Assembly: GCA_900542265.1 (NCBI GenBank)
Contig: UQML01000023.1
Coordinates: forward strand, 1-27,711
Direction of reading: 5' to 3'
Origin: an uncultured Eggerthella sp.
GTDB lineage: Bacteria; Actinomycetota; Coriobacteriia; Coriobacteriales; Eggerthellaceae
DNA: 27,711 bases
Shown piece after piece: positions 22,732 through 27,711 of this stretch. The translations under genes and the position numbers were made by a program. The notes under the pieces are model-generated. The model was not told where the DNA came from, made no database searches, and worked only from the letters and a program-made list of their open reading frames with translations. Each line of letters starts with the position of its first letter. The stretch's first letter is position 1.

Positions 22732-23670
22732 CTATTGATCTTTACGTGTTACCTTTAAATACGCTTCACCAAGTGCCAAAAAAGCCGTACGGTCAAGCTG
22801 TTCGCCTCGCACGGTAGGATCAATTCCTGCCTGATTAAAAATAGTTTCAAGCACCTCAGGCGTTAACTCTGATTGAGCAGGCTGTTGTTTAAAAAATGTA
22901 CGACATGAATTGGTGATAGTTTTACGCCTATTAGCAAAAGCAGCATCGGCCATCAATGCAGTGGCCTCAATCAGGTCTTTTTCAAGTGCATCATTGCGTC
23001 TATCAAGCCTAATTACCGCACTTTTTACGCGTGGCGGTGGAAAGAAGTTACCTTCAGAAACATTGAACTTTCCCACTGATTTTGCGTACAAACTCAACTT
23101 AACGGTATAGGCGCCATAGTTTTTTGTCCCTGGCAGCGCCATCATACGATCAGCCACTTCTGCCTGAACCATAACAGTGGCAGAAGAGATTGACAGATGT
23201 TCAAAATAATCAAGAACAATGGTTGCTGCCACAGCATACGGCAAATTGGATACCAACTTATTAGGTTGAGTATAGGGAAGCGATGGGGTTTTTAATTTTT
23301 CTAGAACTTCTGGGGTAATAGTAAGAGCATCTGCTTCAATAAGAACAAAAGGTGTGGAGAATGAAGCGGTAGTTTGTGCCAATACTTGGGGCAGATCACT
23401 ATCACGCTCAACAGCAATCACTCCACCAGCACGCTGCAAAAGCGCAACGCTTAATGTTCCAATTCCTGGGCCTACTTCAATAACCACATCATCATGCGAC
23501 ACTTCAGCTAAATCGCATATTTTGCGAACAACACCATCATTGATAAGAAAATGTTGACCAAGAGCTTTTTTTGTCGCAAGACCAAAAGTATCAAGCACTT
23601 CTTTCGTGGCAGAAACCGAAGCCAAGTAAGAAAGCTTAGTGGAATCAGGTTGAGGTACAGAGATGTTCAT
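22732..23670 (-). CDS. ksgA: 16S rRNA dimethyladenosine transferase
   Basis: KsgA (RsmA) dimethylates the two adjacent adenosines near the 3' end of 16S rRNA during small-subunit assembly. The 312-residue protein shows KKALGQHFL (34-42), the SAM-binding VIEVGPGIGTL (63-73), E88 for the SAM ribose, and the catalytic NLPY (142-145). Later segments GNFFPPPRVKSAVIRL and FANRRKTI are also typical. The ATG at 23670 is preferred to the TTG at 23697, which has no support; a weak GGA lies about eight bases upstream. It follows the flavoprotein gene by 54 bases and probably belongs to the metG-tatD transcription unit. Confidence 0.96.
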   Translation of the reverse strand: MNISVPQPDSTKLSYLASVSATKEVLDTFGLATKKALGQHFLINDGVVRKICDLAEVSHDDVVIEVGPGIGTLSVALLQRAGGVIAVERDSDLPQVLAQTTASFSTPFVLIEADALTITPEVLEKLKTPSLPYTQPNKLVSNLPYAVAATIVLDYFEHLSISSATVMVQAEVADRMMALPGTKNYGAYTVKLSLYAKSVGKFNVSEGNFFPPPRVKSAVIRLDRRNDALEKDLIEATALMADAAFANRRKTITNSCRTFFKQQPAQSELTPEVLETIFNQAGIDPTVRGEQLDRTAFLALGEAYLKVTRKDQ

Positions 23671-23724
23671 ATATCGTATCCGTCTAAAATAGCTCAATCT
23701 TTATCATTATTTTTTCGCCAAAGA

Positions 23725-24282
23725 TTAAGCATCAACCTCTTCAGTAGGTAATACAACATCTTCAGGAGATAACATGGGTCTACTCCCAATAAGAGGGATT
23801 GTTTTGCGAACCGCAATATCTGCCATGGCAAAAGATGCTTTTACGCTTGCCGCTGCCGGTTTATACCCATACGGGTCTCCCCCTTCTCCTACCAAATACA
23901 ATACGGCAGGACGTTTAGGTGGGAAACGCAAATGCTGCGCCTTGATATCTTGACGGTCCCAATAGAGCGGCTGCAAACGATCGAGAACAGCCTTAAACTG
24001 TGAGGGCACCCCAGCAAAATAAATAGGTGAAACAATACAAAGATAGTCAGCGCATTTAATTGCCGTAAAACAAGCTTGCATATCATCTTCGATTACGCAC
24101 GTCCCATGAGTTTTACAATAGTCACAGCCATTGCATCCGGCAACCTGCATGTCAGCAATATGATACGTTTCAATCGTATCTTCAGGATAACGCTCAGCAA
24201 TTTCATGCTCGATAGTCTCTGCAATACGCGTACTATTACCACGAGGACGAGGTGATCCCACTAATACAAGCCAAAGTGCCAT
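23725..24282 (-). CDS. Iron-sulfur flavoprotein-like NAD(P)H:FMN oxidoreductase
   Basis: A 185-residue flavodoxin-fold protein of the NADPH-dependent FMN reductase family. The FMN phosphate loop is GSPRPRGNS (9-17). A compact cysteine motif C50-x2-C53-x2-C56-x5-C62 matches the cluster motif of the Isf-type iron-sulfur flavoproteins known from anaerobes, and SPIYFAGVPSQFKAVLDR (85-102) is the conserved segment after the FMN ring site. It probably transfers electrons or reduces quinones or oxygen; the partner is unknown. The start is uncertain: ATG 24282 has AAGGA 12 bases upstream, GTG 24291 has it three bases upstream. It lies 48 bases after tatD. Confidence 0.85.
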   Translation of the reverse strand: MALWLVLVGSPRPRGNSTRIAETIEHEIAERYPEDTIETYHIADMQVAGCNGCDYCKTHGTCVIEDDMQACFTAIKCADYLCIVSPIYFAGVPSQFKAVLDRLQPLYWDRQDIKAQHLRFPPKRPAVLYLVGEGGDPYGYKPAAASVKASFAMADIAVRKTIPLIGSRPMLSPEDVVLPTEEVDA

Positions 24283-24330
24283 CCGTATCACATATCCTTC
24301 TCTTTTATATCCAGTAAATCCATTTTGCAC

Positions 24331-25326
24331 TCAATGGGTCTGCTGAATCAATTCCTCGCCTTGAACTTGCTGCCACGTACTCGGAGCACGATTAAGCAAA
24401 CGTTGTGCATTAGTGTACAACTGATTGAGGAAACTCGTTTGTTCATTACTGGTTTGTTTATCAAAAAGATTGCATAATCGTTTGGCAGTAAAGAGAGTAA
24501 ATTCTGGACTGCACGCTATGCCACGCAATGGCTCGGGCGCCATATAGGGTGAATCTGTTTCAGTCAAAAGCCTATCAAGGGGTACTTCTAATGCCGATTG
24601 GGCTACCTCAGGCGCATTTTTAAAGGTCACTGGGCCACCAAAAGCAACGTAGCAATCTCGCTCTAGCCATGGTTTTAAGGTTTCTGGATCAAGATTAAAA
24701 CAATGAAGTAGAACTCCAGCCTGAGGCCAACCATATTCCTCTAAGAGAGCAAATCCCTCATCGTGAGCTTCACGCATATGTAAAATAAGCGGTAACCCTG
24801 TGGTATGAGCTAATTCTATTTGGCGAGCAAACACACGACGTTGTTCATCATGAGTAGAAAAATCATAATGATAATCAAGGCCAACTTCACCAAGAGCAGC
24901 CGTACGGGGATCTGAAAGCTGACGTAATAATTTTACTTCAAGCTCCCGGTCATAGTACTTTGCATTATGAGGATGTACACCTGCCGCAATTCGAAGAGAA
25001 GGCAACGCAAGCAACTCCCCTGAAATGGAATGAGTGACCCCTTCTCTTGCAAGGCGATTTATGTGCTCAGAAGCATCATGATACCAAAAAGGTAATGCAT
25101 CATAGGGATTAACCTCATCGTCAGAAGGATCAGTTATATCGCAAATAAACGACACATCATAATAAGCGCTTCTCACTAATGACCATGCTGGATCAGAAAG
25201 CATTTGAAGATGCGCATGGGTATCGGCAAGAGAACCGAAAAGGCGTGGGGCTTCCACCTCACGCCAACGGTTCTTTTTTCTCTTTTGATAAAAGGATAAA
25301 TCTTTTTCTTCAGGTTCGGCAAACAT
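24331..25326 (-). CDS. tatD: TatD family metal-dependent hydrolase
   Basis: A TIM-barrel metal-dependent DNase/hydrolase of the TatD family. Metal ligands are all visible: DTHAH (D35, H37, H39), E147 in GEVGLDYHYD, H183 in ILHMREA, H208 in LLHCF and D258 in TETDSPY. At 331 residues it is longer than usual (about 260) because of a charged 34-residue N-terminal extension and an insertion of about 40 residues (46-85) after the first metal motif. The ATG at 25326 has no ribosome site of its own; it lies 8 bases after the metG stop, so translation is probably coupled. metG-tatD-ksgA neighbourhoods are widespread in Gram-positive bacteria. Confidence 0.93.
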   Translation of the reverse strand: MFAEPEEKDLSFYQKRKKNRWREVEAPRLFGSLADTHAHLQMLSDPAWSLVRSAYYDVSFICDITDPSDDEVNPYDALPFWYHDASEHINRLAREGVTHSISGELLALPSLRIAAGVHPHNAKYYDRELEVKLLRQLSDPRTAALGEVGLDYHYDFSTHDEQRRVFARQIELAHTTGLPLILHMREAHDEGFALLEEYGWPQAGVLLHCFNLDPETLKPWLERDCYVAFGGPVTFKNAPEVAQSALEVPLDRLLTETDSPYMAPEPLRGIACSPEFTLFTAKRLCNLFDKQTSNEQTSFLNQLYTNAQRLLNRAPSTWQQVQGEELIQQTH

Positions 25327-25334
25327 CAGTAGTG

Positions 25335-26915
25335 TTATTCAATCTCTAACGTAATAGCATCAGCATCAAGACGAGGATAGAGTGGATCCCCAATCGTAAC
25401 GGTATTACCACTTGGCAGCAATCCCCATTGAGATTGCTCTTTAATGTCAGTGATAGCGGTAATATCACCTAAATCAAGGCGTTTAAACACTTCAGCAGAC
25501 GTACGAGGCATAAACGGAGCCATATAAAGCGCAATCACGCGTATTGCTTCCAATGAGTTATAGATTACCGAGCGTAATTGCTCTTGGGTCTCTTCGGATT
25601 TTGCTAAATTCCAGGGTGCTGATTCTTCAACATAGAGATTTACTCTACTTGCAAGTTCTTGTACTGCTGCAGCTGCTGCAGTGAAGTCTACCTGCCCCAT
25701 AGCTTCGTTATAGGTGTCGTACAATGCATCAACAAGAGGCTTAAGCGGATTATTTTGCGCATCAGCTCCAGGAGCTGGAACGCATGAATCAAAGTACTTC
25801 TTAGTCATATTAAACACGCGCGAGCATAAATTGCCCCACGTGTTAGCCAAATCTGCGTTGTAGACCTGTACCATACGCTCTATTGAAATAGAGCCATCAT
25901 GACCAAACTGCACATCGCTTAAGAAATAATAACGATAAGCATCAACACCAAAGATAGCAACGAGATCCGCGGGCTTTACCGCATTGCCTTTGGACTTAGA
26001 CATCTTTTCGCCTTTGGTAAGCAAAAAACCATGTCCAAATACGGTATGCGTAATAGGCATACCGGCAGCCATAAGCATGGCAGGCCAAATAACACAATGG
26101 AAGCGAATAATATCTTTACCCACAAAGTGATACTGCATAGGCCAAGCGCCTTCAAATTCTTCTTCTCTTTCAGGCTGACCATATCCAATGCCTGTTAAAT
26201 ACGCCAAAAGCGCATCAGCCCATACATAGGCAACATGCCCTTCATCAAATGGGAGCGGCACACCCCAGTCAAATGTGGAGCGAGAGATAGAAAGATCCTT
26301 GAGACCGCTTTTGACAAAAGAGACAATTTCATTGCGGCGTGTTTGAGGACGAATAAAATCAGGATTTGCATCATAGAATTCAAGCAGCTTATCGCCAAAT
26401 TCTGACAGCTTGAAAAACCAGTTCTCTTCCCCACCGGAGCGCTGAACGGGGCGATGGCAGTCAGGACAAACAAAAATCCCATCGTCATCTTTTTCTAAGT
26501 CAGACTCTGCGTAATAGGTTTCCTCATGAACGCAGTACCAGCCTTCATAAGCTCCTTTATAACACCATCCCTTTTCATAGAGGTCTTGCCAGAACTGCTG
26601 AACAGTATGCGCTTGGCGCGGCTCAGTAGTACGCACAAAATCAGTGTAGGTAATGTCGAGCATATCCCAAGCATCACGAAAAACAGGCTCCATTGAATCA
26701 CACCATGCTTGAGGTGTCATACCGTTTTTCTCAGCTACCTCAGCGACCTTCTGGCCATGTTCATCCATGCCAGTCACAAAGCTTACCTTCTTACCATTCA
26801 TACGCTGATACCGAGCTACCGCATCAGCAGCAATCGTGGTGTACGCAGTTCCTAAGTGCGGTGCTGCATTGACATAATAAATGGGAGTAGTGATTGCATA
26901 TGATTCGTTTGCCAT
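25335..26915 (-). CDS. metG: Methionyl-tRNA synthetase
   Basis: MetRS charges tRNA-Met for initiation and elongation. The 526-residue protein carries the HIGH-type motif as HLGT (20-23), the KMSKS loop (304-308), and a connective-peptide region with CPDC (C150, C153) plus C128 as possible zinc ligands. DEHG (51-54) and the GKDIIRFHCVIWPAMLMA segment (266-283) are typical. The C-terminal anticodon-binding helical domain ends without the dimerisation (EMAP-like) extension found in longer MetRS. AAGGG lies eight bases before the ATG at 26915. The gene lies 17 bases after the TrpB-like gene. Confidence 0.97.
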   Translation of the reverse strand: MANESYAITTPIYYVNAAPHLGTAYTTIAADAVARYQRMNGKKVSFVTGMDEHGQKVAEVAEKNGMTPQAWCDSMEPVFRDAWDMLDITYTDFVRTTEPRQAHTVQQFWQDLYEKGWCYKGAYEGWYCVHEETYYAESDLEKDDDGIFVCPDCHRPVQRSGGEENWFFKLSEFGDKLLEFYDANPDFIRPQTRRNEIVSFVKSGLKDLSISRSTFDWGVPLPFDEGHVAYVWADALLAYLTGIGYGQPEREEEFEGAWPMQYHFVGKDIIRFHCVIWPAMLMAAGMPITHTVFGHGFLLTKGEKMSKSKGNAVKPADLVAIFGVDAYRYYFLSDVQFGHDGSISIERMVQVYNADLANTWGNLCSRVFNMTKKYFDSCVPAPGADAQNNPLKPLVDALYDTYNEAMGQVDFTAAAAAVQELASRVNLYVEESAPWNLAKSEETQEQLRSVIYNSLEAIRVIALYMAPFMPRTSAEVFKRLDLGDITAITDIKEQSQWGLLPSGNTVTIGDPLYPRLDADAITLEIE

Positions 26916-26932
26916 AGAAGCTACCCTTACTT

Positions 26933-27664
26933 TTACTGAATGCCTTCAATGTGAGGAATAAAGGCAAAGCCTTTTTCAAGATCCTCATCCGTTGGAATAT
27001 AGTCAGTCATCGTTCCATCACGATATGCGCTATAGGCAGTCATATCAAAATAGCCAGTGCCGGTTAGACCAAAAACAATAACTTTTTCCTCACCCGTCTC
27101 TTTACATTTGAGCGCTTCATCAATAGCAACACGAATTGCATGAGATGACTCAGGGGCAGGCAATGTCCCTTCAACGCGTGCAAACAGCGTTGCAGCTTCA
27201 AATACTTTTGTCTGCTCTACGCTTCGAGCCTCATCAATAAAACCATCATGATAGAGCTGAGACAAAATGGGGCTCATGCCGTGATAGCGAAGACCACCAG
27301 AATGATTTGGCGATGGGATAAAACCAGAACCCAAGGTGTACATCTTAGCAAGAGGAGTTACTTTCCCCACATCACAAAAATCATAAGCAAACTTACCGCG
27401 GGTAAGAGTAGGACAACTTGCAGGCTCAACGGCAATAAAGTAAGGAGCTTCCTTGCCTTCGAGTTTGTCAGCCATAAAAGGTGCCATTAAGCCGCCTAGG
27501 TTAGATCCGCCACCAGCGCAACCGATCAAAATATCAGGCTTTACCCCAATCTTATCAAGTGCCACTTTGGTCTCAAGACCAATAATAGTCTGATGAAGAA
27601 GAACCTGGTTAAGTACTGAACCAAGGGTATAGCGGCAATTCTCTGTACCGAGTGCTTCTTCAAC
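26933..27664 (-). CDS. trpB: TrpB-like PLP-dependent enzyme, 5' end missing
   Basis: The genomic part encodes the C-terminal 243 residues of a tryptophan synthase beta-like protein of the TrpB2 subgroup (full length usually about 430-450), including the PLP phosphate-binding loop GCAGGGSNLGG, the GLRYHGMSP segment and the C-terminal GLTGTGYFDM. The N-terminal domain with the PLP lysine lies beyond the contig end. The open frame appears to continue to a TTG at 27700, adding LSRGLGDVYKRQ, but those 12 codons are translated Nextera adapter. No trpA is next to it, which suits stand-alone TrpB2 genes that convert indole and serine to tryptophan; the exact role here is uncertain. Confidence 0.88.
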   Translation of the reverse strand, partial: VEEALGTENCRYTLGSVLNQVLLHQTIIGLETKVALDKIGVKPDILIGCAGGGSNLGGLMAPFMADKLEGKEAPYFIAVEPASCPTLTRGKFAYDFCDVGKVTPLAKMYTLGSGFIPSPNHSGGLRYHGMSPILSQLYHDGFIDEARSVEQTKVFEAATLFARVEGTLPAPESSHAIRVAIDEALKCKETGEEKVIVFGLTGTGYFDMTAYSAYRDGTMTDYIPTDEDLEKGFAFIPHIEGIQ

Positions 27665-27711
27665 CTGTCTCTTATACACATCTCCGAGCCCACGAGACAA
27701 GAGGCAATCTC
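27665..27711 (+). other. Illumina Nextera adapter and index (artefact)
   Basis: Positions 27665-27683 are the 19-base transposase mosaic end CTGTCTCTTATACACATCT. Positions 27684-27698 are CCGAGCCCACGAGAC, the rest of the Nextera read-2 adapter. Positions 27699-27706 read AAGAGGCA, which equals the N711 i7 index as I remember it, and 27707-27711 ATCTC begins the P7 sequence. Genomic sequence therefore ends at 27664. Confidence 0.98.

Overview
The window is a contig end from a member of the Actinobacteria, most likely class Coriobacteriia (Atopobium / Lancefieldella-like). This rests on protein sequence character, moderate-to-low GC with frequent AT-rich third positions, the alaS-ruvX-mltG order with a DUF948 gene upstream (shared with other actinobacteria), and an anaerobic lifestyle (class III ribonucleotide reductase, Fe-S flavoprotein). 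I could not run a database search, so the taxon is an inference. Nearly all genes lie on the minus strand; the only plus-strand gene calls are one dehydrogenase and one non-coding RNA candidate. The last 47 bases are not genomic: they are Illumina Nextera adapter plus index.

Layout, reading the minus strand in transcription order (high to low coordinates). 27664-23670: a 5'-truncated TrpB-like gene, metG, tatD, an Fe-S flavoprotein and ksgA in one close-packed run. 22578-22249: veg, with its own promoter candidate. 22131-22056: tRNA-Ala(CGC) with a strong terminator. 21965-21153: galU, convergent with the plus-strand D-2-hydroxyacid dehydrogenase (20166-21128). 20165-19747: a 419-base gap with nested inverted repeats and a doubtful 79-codon ORF. 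19746-18544: a cysteine-poor homocysteine S-methyltransferase-like protein and an 83-residue unknown, closed by a terminator. 18543-15158: a regulatory gap with NrdR-box-like repeats, then nrdD and nrdG separated by a terminator-like hairpin. 15157-14997: a plus-strand RNA that looks like 6S RNA. 14882-6957: addB, addA and rarA, a recombination and replication-repair cluster. 6918-51: a DUF948 membrane protein, an AI-2E/PerM family transporter, alaS, ruvX, mltG and yqeG.

Functionally this is mostly core genome: two aminoacyl-tRNA synthetases, rRNA maturation (KsgA, RuvX), double-strand-break repair (AddAB), fork maintenance (RarA), peptidoglycan termination (MltG), UDP-glucose supply (GalU) and anaerobic dNTP synthesis (NrdDG). 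I found no mobile element, CRISPR array, prophage or defence island. The less ordinary parts are the probable 6S RNA, the NrdR sites, the zinc-ligand-free methyltransferase homologue with its small partner gene, the structured gap at 19.8-20.2 kb, and the adapter at the end. Bases 1-50 downstream of yqeG hold no gene start I can support.
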